Assembly (NCBI GenBank): GCA_024362935.1
Contig: JANCRA010000030.1
Span: forward strand, 5,686,096-5,750,095
Length of the DNA stretch: 64,000 bases
Direction of reading: 5' to 3'
DNA from: Setophaga petechia
Lineage: Eukaryota > Chordata > Aves > Passeriformes > Parulidae
Below are positions 53,101-64,000 of the stretch, piece by piece (position 1 is the first letter of the stretch; each line of letters opens with the position of its first letter). The notes under the pieces are model-generated. The model was given only the letters and a program-made list of their open reading frames with translations, ran no database searches and was not told the DNA's origin. A program made the position numbers and the translations under genes.

Positions 53101-56100
53101 AGCAAATTAATATGCTGCACCAACTCATTTGGTGAACAATCTCATTCAGATCTTAAGCTGCTTGTCCGGGGCTCTGAATGTGTGAGCAGGCTGAAAAAAT
53201 CTGAGGCGCCGCAGATATTTCCTGAAAGGGTGCTACAGTTTTTCAAGTGTAAAGCTGCTTGCTGTACTTTGGACTGGTTGCTGGGACAGCAATAAAAAGC
53301 ATTCTTGTGTCTTGAGGGCAAACAAAACCAAGACCACCACACCACATCCATCATGATGTGCTTAGTCAAAGGACCAACACAAACCGTGGTTAAATGTTAT
53401 TAAAATCTTTGTCATGGAGAGCTGCTGGTTAAGTTTGGGTCAGTGTGACAGCACAGTGTGTGTTACAGGAATATTTCTTAATTAATTGGTTTATTAGGAC
53501 TCTGTAATGGCAAAGTATGCTGCTCACAGAGCACATGGGGTGGAACTTTGTGAGTAAAAGTACAGATATGTCACCCTGATTTCCACTCTTCTCCCATTCC
53601 TGGAAGATCAAGTGGAAGGCTATCACAACACCACCAACAAATAAACACAGGGAATGCTTACATTACAACCTGCTCCTTGTGTTTTCCTATCACAGCAATA
53701 ACAAACCATGAAGCATTAAAAGAGGATGGCAAGCACAGTGCTGCTCTTTTCTGACACTGTTGTGGGAGGAAGTCTAACAAATGCTTGTCATTTCCACAAA
53801 ATAATGGATTCCCCAACTCTGGCATAAACAGCACCCACAAATTGCTCACAAATCTGTCACAAATTCTCTTCTTCACAAGAAGAATGATTCTCCATTTAAC
53901 ATCAGCAGCTGATAACACAGCACTAACATCAAACACAGCCAGCTCACAGATAAAAGTGCTGCAAACAGCTTAAGAGCAGACTGACATCTCACCAGAGAAC
54001 CATGAATTTAGGTCAGCTCACTGCTGTGCTGCTCAGCACAGGAACAATGTGATGTGCACAGTAAGGTGTTGGGCACTTGGGCTCACTGTTTCCTGCAGCA
54101 AGAGAAGAACTGCAGCTCATCTCCAGTGCAACTTTGCAAACTTGCTGCAACTGGACCAGCCTGCAAGGTGGAGAGCAGGTCATTCCTGTCAGGAAACACA
54201 ATCTCCCTTTCTGCTAACAGCCACTGGATTCACAGTGCAGCAGTCTCCACACACACGTGAAGCTGATTCCTACATTATTTTTGCACAAGGTCACGTAGGG
54301 CACCTCACAATCACATTTTTAAAGAGTAATTAATTTCTCAAATGGAAAGAAAACACACACATTCCATCCTCCCTTTATCAGGGCTATGAGAATATCACCC
54401 CCACACAACTTCAGAAGTCTAGATTGGGAGAGTTTCAAGCAGATGCCATTAAATATTGATGTTGTGTTTCATTTTTTGCATTACTATTTATTTGAAGAGA
54501 ATTAATTAGTACATTAAAAAACTCTTTGAAATGTGGCTGTCAGACATACACACTTTTATAACACCCAGGGAACACTGCAATACCTAAAATATATTGTACT
54601 ATCAGCTTGCTGTGTTGATTTTCAATATCAAAAGATACAATAAAATAGATATCCTCTATTTATTTTAGGTTTGTCCCAGACTGCAGTAACTATTCAATGG
54701 TTACAATTTCACAACAGAGAAGAACTTCTATAACAAACCTGAGCACAAGAGAAATTGCCATATTTTACTCCAGACCAGAGGAGTCATGAGATGGGAGAGC
54801 CTGAGGATTTCCACATCCTGGAGTGTCTTGTGCTCCATCCTTCCAATCTTTCTTGTCTTTAATTCATGTCATGTAATTTGCAAGACTGGGACTGTCAGTG
54901 CCTGGATTGTGCAATGCCTACCCAGCACAAGGGGGTGGGAAATTCAGCAAAAAATATTGCCAACAAATCCAAGTTCATGAAACAAACAAATATTAAAAAA
55001 AAAAAATAAAACAAAACAAGGAGTTTCTGGAACAGTACAATACTTTAAGCACTGGGCTTACTAAATTAAAGCAGAAACCCAAGCATTACAAGGATTGACA
55101 ACTTAAAAATGACACAGAGGCATTCCTCAAAGGTCTTGCTGGATGGACTTTCAAATAATTTATTACTGAAATGAGACAGTACTAGCCATTTACTCAAAAT
55201 CAGAATATATTGAAGGGCAAGTCCACATTTTTGTGGAAGAGATGCCTAGCTTTGGATATTACAGTTCATCAGAGCAAATGAAAACTCATCACCTCAAAAC
55301 ACTTTTTAAAAATTTGCAAATATCTTGCTGTTTTATTATCTTGCTAAATCACCATCAGCAAGTCTCTCTCCAGTGCTCTGGGTCTCCCAGAATAAGTTAT
55401 TTTCTGCTTGGTGTATTCAGCTGACCTGCAGGACCCTTGCTAAATGTGACACTTGTGACATTCAAGCCTGTGAGAGGTTATCACGCTGCTCTTTAGGCAG
55501 CAACTTTGGAAACAAATGTTGCAAATATTAAAGTACAAGATAAGATAACTCTTATGAGTAATGCAAGAAAGGCAAAACAAACTGGTTTTGAGAATAAATA
55601 ATCTACTCATGGGAAGTAAGATGCATGGGGGGGGACATGGGAAAATCATGGGATATTTAAACAAAGAACCTGCCCTGCTGCAGAACATTAGAAATGTAAA
55701 GTTTCTCTTCAGCAGAGGTCAAGACTAAGGTGTGAGGCATCTGCACAACAACATCTCAGCCTTCCTCTTCTTCCCCTTTCCCTCTTCCTCATATCTACCC
55801 TTTGTTTACTTCAGAGCTCATCCATTATAAGGCTGCAGCTCTGCCTGTTGGATTAAAGAGCTCAAACACACCAGAAATGCTTTTGTTAAAAGAACAAACA
55901 GGAACCTCCTGTCCAACCTTTGACTTCCATGGGCCTGAGCTACTGATCCTCACACAGCAACTGCAGCTTCTGGGCTCAGTTCCCTGAGCATCCCATGACT
56001 CCCCAACCATTTTATAACACAGGGACAGAGCAGTTGCTTGATGAGCAGTTGAATCATCTAAAAAATATGAAAGAGGACACTGACTTGAATCTAAGAGATG

Positions 56101-56390
56101 CTTTATCTGCCAAGCAGGGAGAGCAAGTTTGGCCTCTGAACCAGACTGATTCAGAGAGGAAGAGGAAAACAAATGTGTGTTTACCTACCTACAAAGAAGG
56201 CAGGGAAAGAAAAAAAGAAAATTTCTCACAAATTGACAAGAACATCCCCTCCCACAGTGAGGACAACGAGGTCACTCAGTGCTTACAGCTGTTCCAATGA
56301 CAATACCTTCCACTTCAAATAGATCTTGGAAGCTACAACTCTGGTCTAAAGTTGAGTCAAAACTGCTTCCAGCCAAGGAAGGGAAAACAA

Positions 56391-56413
56391 AGGGTTTGTT
56401 TTTCACAAACCCT
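56391..56413. repeat. 9-bp inverted repeat with 5-base loop
   Basis: AGGGTTTGT at 56391-56399 pairs with ACAAACCCT at 56405-56413. The loop is TTTTC. Confidence 0.75.
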
Positions 56414-59400
56414 GAAGTTGAAATCCACCTCTCCAAATCTTTGGCTGCTAATTCATGGCCTAAACTGGTGGGACAAGAAGCACGAGGACCAGTGAAGTTT
56501 ATGTTATGGGAGAAGACTTGGGCAGAGCATCTCTGAAGCCAGGGGCTCAAGATGACAGCACCTGCCAGTTTCCACCAGGGACATCCAGAATTCACAGGCA
56601 AATTCTCTAACAAAGAGCCACCCTAAAACACTCCAGCTTTCATGAAGTCCTGAGGCCTTAAGGATATACTTGTAAAGGATTCCAATATTCTGGAAAAATA
56701 AAATTTCTGCTTACCTGGCTTGGTTTGCAGAGTGAGATGGACCAAGACAAAATGAGAAAGAAGAGCAGGACAGAGCAGTTGTCATGTGGGCTCCTCACTT
56801 TTATTTTTTGAGTGTTTTTGTACATGAATGACATCCATGATGGTCAGTGAGCACATCTAACAAGGCTACTGGCACTTGGTAGTTAGTTCTTGTTTGTGAG
56901 CTCTATACCAACCAAAGCTCAGAGATCATGATTCATTGCTCCTCCAAGTTAAAAGTAAAATTCCAAATTAAGCTGAATGCAACCATGACATTTTTATCCT
57001 TACAAAATTCACACAGATTATGGACTCTGCAGATGCACACAAGGAAACAATCCTAACATTTTGTCAAATAAAGGCATAACACAATATGCATAAGATCCCA
57101 CGTTTCCTCTATGGTGATTGTTGTTTAATAAATGGTGTATTTCCTGGCTTTAAGATGCCTAATTCTACTAATTTGGTATTTGTAACCATATCTATTTTTG
57201 AAACAGCTATGGAACACATACACAAAGGAGAGAAAACAAATTCTAAATGAAGTGCCATGAATAGAGCTGAATAGTTCATGCATCTTTTTTTCCCTAAGAG
57301 AATCTGAGCATTAAGCATTGCACCACACAAAGAAAATGTCTTATGGTCTCCTTCTTAAGGGTTATTTGTGCCTGTAGCTTTTTTCTGTTACTTTTGGGTT
57401 CATCTTCTGATTATTTTCAAAACTCTCCTGTCCATAAAAGCCTCTTGAAGTGCATTAGGGCTTACACACCAGTCCCAGACTGTTTAATTCAGCCCTAATA
57501 CCTTGAGGAAGCTTCAGGATGGATTGGTGCTGCTGTGATTAAAGAATCAATCCCACCCCCTGCCAGGAAGGTTGGATGGATGCCTTGCCCCCAGAGGGAA
57601 ATCAATGGTGCTCCACTGACCAGCACCTCCCAAACACCACATGTGTCAATTTATCATGAATAAAACCCCCAAACACTTCATTCTTACATTCTAACTGTAA
57701 GAAGGGGGTCTAAATTTTCATTATTTTGACATTTTTCACTTGTTCAACTCTCCTAGTGTGGATTCTGACTTTTGATTCCTCTGTCACTATTCCATTTATT
57801 TCTGTTCCCAGAGATTAACCCACAAGCAAACCACAGAAGACTACACCAAGCCACCAGCAGATTCAAGTCAATACAAATGTCCATAATTGTGTGCAGGAAA
57901 CCCATAAATATCATGTAGAATGTCTTCTGCCCTCTGTGTGAATGGAGCACACCATTCTGTCATGCTGTTCCCAACCATCCAGTACTTCAATACTGCTAAT
58001 AGCCAAGTGAAATATTTATATTTGTATTGTTTAGCTCAGCAAAGGTTTTTGTTAGTGGAACAATTCAACACACTCCCTCGACCATTAAATGTTGGCACTG
58101 TGATACCTTTCTGGTCAAGACTAAGTATTTTCCAAGAGTGACAACTATGCAGACCCAGCCCCCAATGATGCCTAAATTAGGTGCATGTGTTTCAAACCAG
58201 CACATTTTCCAGTTAAAATTGTAGTTTTCCAACAATTACAGCTTTCCCATTTCAAGATTGTTTCGTGTCAATCATACTGAACCTCTGGAAAAGGAGCTTT
58301 TAGCAATTTTATCCTTAATACAGGTGTAAGGCTGATGCAGACAAGAATCAGAATAGGAACCACAATGCAAAAATAAATAAAATCAGCCCAACAGTTACCC
58401 AGAGGAGGAGGTGGTGGGGAGATGCTCACACATAGCAGGAATGGATGCAAAATCCTACCCCCCCTTCCAGGGTGGTCTCCTGGGCTGCTCCAATGCATCT
58501 CAGAGGGACACATGCAGCACACAGCCAGAGACACTGGATTTTATCTTTAAATAGAGCTGGAACCTAGCTAGCCCCCCTTCCAAAAATAAGGCTGTAAATC
58601 CCCAGGGCACTGATTTAGACAGGCACAGTCACACATGTCATGTGAGATGCATTTCAGTACCTAAAGGGGTGCCTGGTGCAATTCTGGTTTCAGGTAAAGC
58701 ATGCAACCATAATATATGATGGGTGCCTTGAGCCTGGGGCTGGCAGTGCTTTGGGAGGATGGAGCCTCTCAGATCAGCTGATGATGGTGTCCTTGAGCAA
58801 AGCAGCAAAGGAACCCCTAACCAATATTTCCACCACTGAAACATTTGCTTAGGAGTTGTTTTGCACAAAGAAACCAAAACCTGAAGTGGAGCTGTGCAGT
58901 TTTTCAGCCAAAAGTCCTGTGTGAAACCCAGATGTTTCACAGCTCCAAAGACTTGTCAGGAAATAAAAGCTCTTGACCAGCACAGAACCCTTTCCTCTCA
59001 CCCTTTATTTTTAGGCTTTTCCAGTGACTACACATGAGCAAAAGGGTCTCAGACTGTTATACTTGGGAGAGACAGCCAGGATGGGTGAAAAAATATTTCT
59101 GCAGTGCTCTATCACAGCTCTCCCTGTTCAGCCACTGCCAGTTTTTCTTTTACTAAAGCAAAACCTGAGTTACACACTCTTAATGACTAGCACTCCTGTA
59201 AGACTCACATTTGACAGATCAACAGCTCTCAAGAGGGCAAGAAATATTTCTCTTCCCCTTTTAACTTTTGTTTGAGAAAACACACTTTCATTCACTCCCT
59301 GCTCCATGCCAATCATTTTTTTCTTTTTGTAAATATAAGATAAAAGTGCTAAAGCATTTCTCTCTGTCTCAGAGTATAACGCAAAGTGAAAAATATTATC

Positions 59401-61980
59401 TAAACACATTTTGAACTTATTTGCTAAAAAATTCCTTCAGGCTTTCAGCACAGAATGAGTGAATAAAAAACAGCAGTGCACACAATTCTGGATAATGCTT
59501 TTATTTGGGGATGTTGTCAAATATTCTTCCACAGGGAGTAAAGATGCAAAATGCAGCCACAGAAATCAATGTATACACATTCTAACCAGTACATCAACTC
59601 CACTTAAAGATGACATGGAAAAAGCCACATAAAATAGCAATACTACAAAGCCAGAGGAGGACTGCTAGGTCTCTGCACTACTTTTCTGTTTTACTTTTTA
59701 TCTCATCTTCATCCTTTGCTCCTTGCTTATTCCTTCCCCTTGTGCACCCACTATACTTTCTCCTGATCCCATCAAACTCTGGACTTGCCATTCCTAATGC
59801 ACTAATCCCATTGCACACCCTGACAGCAAGGCACAATCCCACCCACCCTGCCCAGAGCCCAGCCCTGCTCTCTCTATGTGCTTTTATCCAAGCTGTTTCC
59901 TCGTTACTGACTCGTCCCTTGTTTTCTTTGTTTCAATTAATCTTCTCCTCCTGAGCTCATTTCTGCTGCTTCCTTCGTTCTACCAGTCCTTCCTCACTCC
60001 CTGTCAGAACTGCCAATTTGAATTATCTCTCCTCAAATGACCCTCTCCATCATCCCTGGCACTTCCATCACAGGAACAGTTCCTGGACAAGCAGACCCAA
60101 CTGTCTGTAACGAGATCCTGGCATGATCTCCACTCCTCCTTCTCCACATCCAGCCTCCTGAACCAGGTGGTTTCCTCTGCCCACACACCTCACCCACCCT
60201 CAGTGAGTGTAACAAGAACCAGTCCATGAGCACAGGAGAACCGGTTTGCTGCTATTAACAAAGAATCCAAGTGGTCAGAGGGATCTTTACCCTGACTTGG
60301 TGCAGCCTTGCTTTCATCCCCCTGTCCCTGCTCTCCCACCAGAGCTGTTCTCCTGCCAGCTGCTCCCTCGGGGTGCCAACCAAGGAGCTGCCCAGCTCCA
60401 CCCTGGCCCTCAGCAGCCATGGCAGGGGAATTCTGGCTGCTCTCCTGCAAGGAGACTGAGCCTTCTTCAATTATTCTCTGGGTGACCTCATCTTGCCCCA
60501 CAAAAATCCCTCCAAGGCCAAAACGTAGCCAGCACCCAGGAAAATCTGGTCAATAACAACTTCACTGAGTACAGGCAATGTGGTATTTTTCCAAGGACTT
60601 ACAGGTTTGTCTGATTGAGGAATATTTTCTCAACAACAGCAGCAGGCATATCCCTGCTCAACAGCTTCTGTCTGCCAAATTTCAAACCTTGCTCCAATGA
60701 ATGGGAACACTACAGCTTTCCAAAAACCAAAGAGGCATCGTGTTCAGCATGTGCAATACACTGGCCTGGCAACAGCCCAATGATCCCAACTGCTCTGAAA
60801 CACAAAAAGTGAGAGGCAGGCACAGAAACAGGAAAACTGCAGCCTGAGCACCCTAACAGGGAAAAAAATTGAAGCAGCAGAAAATAGATTATTTGAATAA
60901 AAAATGTTAAATACAGTCTCAATAAGAAGGGCTGGCAGCTCAGTCTAGAATAGAGTCTGAGACAGAGAAAACTGTCCAAGACACCAAATAAACAATTTCT
61001 TGGTGTTAATTGGAGAAAAATCTCCAGGAGTGCAGCTGGGAATAAGGAATATGCTCAGAATCCTTGCAAGACAATCCTTCTCCTGTCACATAGGTAGCAC
61101 TCCTTTATCTGCACATCCACAGACTCAGAGCATTGAAATTAATTTTTGAACTATAAAATGAATAATTTATGAGAGAAATTGTACCTGCTATTCCCAGAGG
61201 AGTAAATCTAAACACTACAAACTAGCCTTCCCCTTCAGGGAATGAATGGTACCAGCAGCACTTACACCAGCCCCACTGCAGGGGCAGAACTGAAGGTTTT
61301 CATTTATAGAAATATTTCAGGTACCAAACAGAAGCACTTTGAAAAACACTGAACAAGTGATGGCCAAGTGACACATTTAATGAAAGAAATCTATATTATT
61401 TCAGCTACAACAAGAAGAAAAATCCACTCTGGGATTTCCTCAGGATTAAGAACTATCTGGGTGATTTGGTGGCTCATTGGGGGCCATCCTTCTAAACCAG
61501 ACATTAATTCCCAAGTGACTCCTTTCCAAGTTTTATTGCTTTACAAGGTTTCTGAGGGCATCTGGGAGATTGCTGTTGTTCTTTTGATTGTTTTGCCAAT
61601 TAGGCTGACTCTACTTGAAATAAATTAAGGACAACATTCAACAGAATTGCTTCTTTACATGGTTTACAACATGATCTGCTTCAGTGATCAGCAAAGGACA
61701 CCAGGCAAACAGTATTTCATTCTTGCACTTTACTTACAGAAGAGTTAATCTAGAAGCCCTTCTACAGTTTTTTCCATTTTTAGATGCAAGAATAAACATT
61801 TTATTTAATGATGCCAACAAGCCATCCCTAACAAACTGAGCCAAAAGGAATTATTGACCAGATTAATAAATTTGCCTTCAGACAAAGAGTGATCATGTTG
61901 AATTCCAAAGGGGTCCAAACCACCCCACCACACTTGCTTGAGAAGAAAGACTAAAAGCACCATATCCTGTACATACGTAC

Positions 61981-62014
<34 letters not shown>

Positions 62015-62055
62015 TATATATATATACACATATATATATATACACATATATATAC

Positions 62056-62086
<31 letters not shown>

Positions 62087-62091
62087 CACAC
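61981..62091. repeat. TA/CA compound microsatellite, 111 bp of strict pyrimidine-purine alternation
   Basis: From 61981 to 62091 every odd base is T or C and every even base is A, mixing TA runs with CACACA and TACACA interruptions. Such tracts are length-polymorphic and can adopt Z-DNA (CA parts) or cruciform (TA parts) forms. Apparent isoleucine/tyrosine-rich frames across it are artefacts. Confidence 0.98.
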
Positions 62092-62547
62092 TACTTTTTC
62101 ACTATTTTTTTCACTATTTTGTATTTTAGAGCCAAAGCCATTGATTGAAGAGAACAGCAAAGAGTGCAATACACCAAGACACAACAGTGTTTGACCAATT
62201 TAACCAGGTTACTGTTTTCAGGAAAAAAAAAATAAATAGAAAAGCAGAGTTTCTAGGGGTGAAAGGAAGAAGTTTCATCTGAAGAGTACAATCATACTGA
62301 AGGGGGAAGTTATTTAAAAATATTTACACGAACACTAAGGAAACTCAACAAACCATTGGATTTTGACAGCTGGACTGGATTCAATGTATAACCAATCTCA
62401 GCAGCAGTATTTCAAACAGGATGAAAGTGAATTTCCAAAAATTCATTAGCAGGTTACCTGTCCAGCAATCAAAGGCAATAATGCAAAGCAGGTTATTAAG
62501 TTAAGGTGTCACAGTTTAACAGTGGCTCCTACTCTTTATGTGGAACT

Positions 62548-62617
62548 CAGCTTTTGAAATTCAGCTTTAAATGAGTGTTTTACAGCTTTTGAAATTCTGC
62601 CGTAAAAGAATGTTTCA
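62548..62617. repeat. Diverged 35-bp tandem duplication
   Basis: CAGCTTTTGAAATTC occurs at 62548 and at 62583 (period 35). It is followed in both copies by related sequence (TTTAAATGAGTGTTTTA against CGTAAAAGAATGTTTCA). Confidence 0.7.
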
Positions 62618-62659
62618 CAACATGAGTAACACTAATGAGCTGCAAAGAGACCAGAAAAA

Positions 62660-63260
62660 CATCGGCTCATGTTTGACTGCCTTCCCCATATGGTTCAAGG
62701 AAGCGGGGGATCGTGAGCAGCCACAATACGGCTGCGAGGGAAAACACTGAATTCTGCAAGTCTTGACTCACAATGAAAGACCGTAAATCCCCCACTCGTT
62801 AATGAATAGGTAGGAAATACGAGAATAGGTGGTTTGACAATATTACAAAAATTCTCTTTCTTGAAGCAAGTCAGAATTGTAAACGAAATTGCTCAGATAT
62901 TCAAATATTAAAGTCCCAGCAGCTCTGCGGGTACCCGAAGGGAATCCTGAGCTCCTGCAGGTGCCAAGGGACACACAGGGACCTCTCACACAGCCCCAAT
63001 ATCCTCCCACCTGCGAGCAGGACAATCCCCACACAACACATCGTCCTAAATTCTCTTTTTAAGCTCACGGAAAGGACTTTGTTGGCACCAACTTTACAAT
63101 GCCCGAGCACAGAGGTGCAGCAGCCCCGAATCCCACCCCGAGCACAGCAAGGTGGGAGCTGCAGAATGCAGATATTCTGTCATGACTCAGCTCCTATGAA
63201 CTATTTCTCACTCACTAATCTGCATGTACGGGCTGACCACTTAAAACAGCGAGTGAAATA
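62660..63260. promoter_or_regulatory. CpG-enriched patch in intron 1, possible regulatory element
   Basis: I counted about 20 CpG dinucleotides in roughly 600 bp, in contexts such as AGCGGGGGATCGTG, ATACGGCTGCGAGG, TGCGGGTACCCGAA and CCCCGAATCCCACCCCGAGC. Most of the window has CpGs only every few hundred bases. It is only moderately GC-rich, so it is not a classical CpG island. Local CpG retention fits an element kept unmethylated, such as an enhancer or alternative promoter. No TATA box or first exon was identified, so the role is inference. Confidence 0.35.
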
Positions 63261-64000
63261 CGGGGATATTCATGTCAGACAATTTTGCTACCTCAAACTT
63301 GTCCAAATAACTAGGCAGAATACTAAATTAATACTACTTAACTAATAAAAAGTGTGTTTTGCTTTGAAGTGCCCATTTCCAGCACTCTGTGTACAGCTTT
63401 TACTAAGAGCTTTAGAATAACCAAGCAAAAATTATAAATATTGTGCATTCATTGCTGACCTCAGCCTTTCATAGTATTTGCTCTTAGGCTGCTTTTATAG
63501 TATATTTTTGTGGGTGAAATTCCAGACTCCTTGAAATATACAGAAGTTTTAGCATGTTACTACCCAGGAACCAAATTTCTATGAAACTGACACACAAAAA
63601 AAAGGGTCAGGGATACCCAGCTTTGCCTCTGGGAGTTCTCTGAACGTCAAGGAAATTTCACAGCAAATTTAGAATAAAATGGACGTTTCAGAAGAGCATT
63701 TGCCATCTCCACAGGAGAAGATTGTCTAAGGGGTCAGCACTGACCCACCCACCTGTGAAGGTTCGGCTGATAATGGAAACTCTCAGGTCATCACAGTTAA
63801 CCCAGGACTTATCAAGTGAGAATAATTACTTGTGTGCTTTTCCCATCAGACACCATCTCCTTTTCTTTTAAGTCTTGGAAAACAACACTCAACACCCAAC
63901 CCCAAAGAGCCTGGGGGGTGAGGGCGGCAGGAGGTGTGAGAACGGGCTGGGTGGGATGACACACAATTCCCATTGTCTGCAATCAGCCACAGCGCTGCAT

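Noticed and set aside
55995..56300. Plus-strand frame of 101 codons with a charged, lysine/glutamate-rich composition
   Set aside because: It looked briefly protein-like, but matches no family I know and has no supporting splice structure.

Overview
The window is vertebrate chromosomal DNA, most likely from a bird. It holds one recognisable gene on the minus strand: the N-terminal half of FNBP1 (formin-binding protein 1, FBP17), a membrane-bending F-BAR protein. Three things point to a bird: several truncated CR1 LINE 3' ends, otherwise low repeat density, and an FNBP1 protein close to but distinct from the human one. No bacterial, viral or plasmid genes are seen. Other CR1-bearing sauropsids (crocodilians, turtles) are not excluded.

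Layout: transcription runs from high to low coordinates. Eight coding exons were resolved to the base, each with an AG acceptor and a GT donor: 39011-39126, 34393-34449, 31825-31972, 19202-19264, 18282-18386, 5664-5792, 3837-3983 and 214-411. Joined, they give 963 nt (321 codons) with no stop and consistent phase. If the unseen first exon encodes eight residues, as in mammalian FBP17, this is residues 9-329: almost the whole F-BAR domain plus the start of the linker. That numbering puts the known functional residues K33, K166 and F276 where expected. The HR1 and SH3 parts lie beyond position 1, and the first exon and promoter probably lie beyond position 64000.

The remaining ~98% is intron. 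It holds seven probable CR1 fragments (near 1.7, 12, 20, 23.5, 25.4, 28.3 and 29.6 kb), a 111-bp strictly alternating TA/CA tract at 61981-62091, a three-copy 30-bp minisatellite at 21671-21760, several short tandem duplications, a few perfect hairpins, and a CpG-enriched patch at about 62660-63260 that could be an intron-1 regulatory element. No RNA gene, CRISPR array, intact mobile element or second protein gene could be supported. No novel system was found; the most useful leads are the CpG patch, a K-to-R change at residue 66 of the F-BAR polymer contact, and a weak splice donor after the last visible exon.
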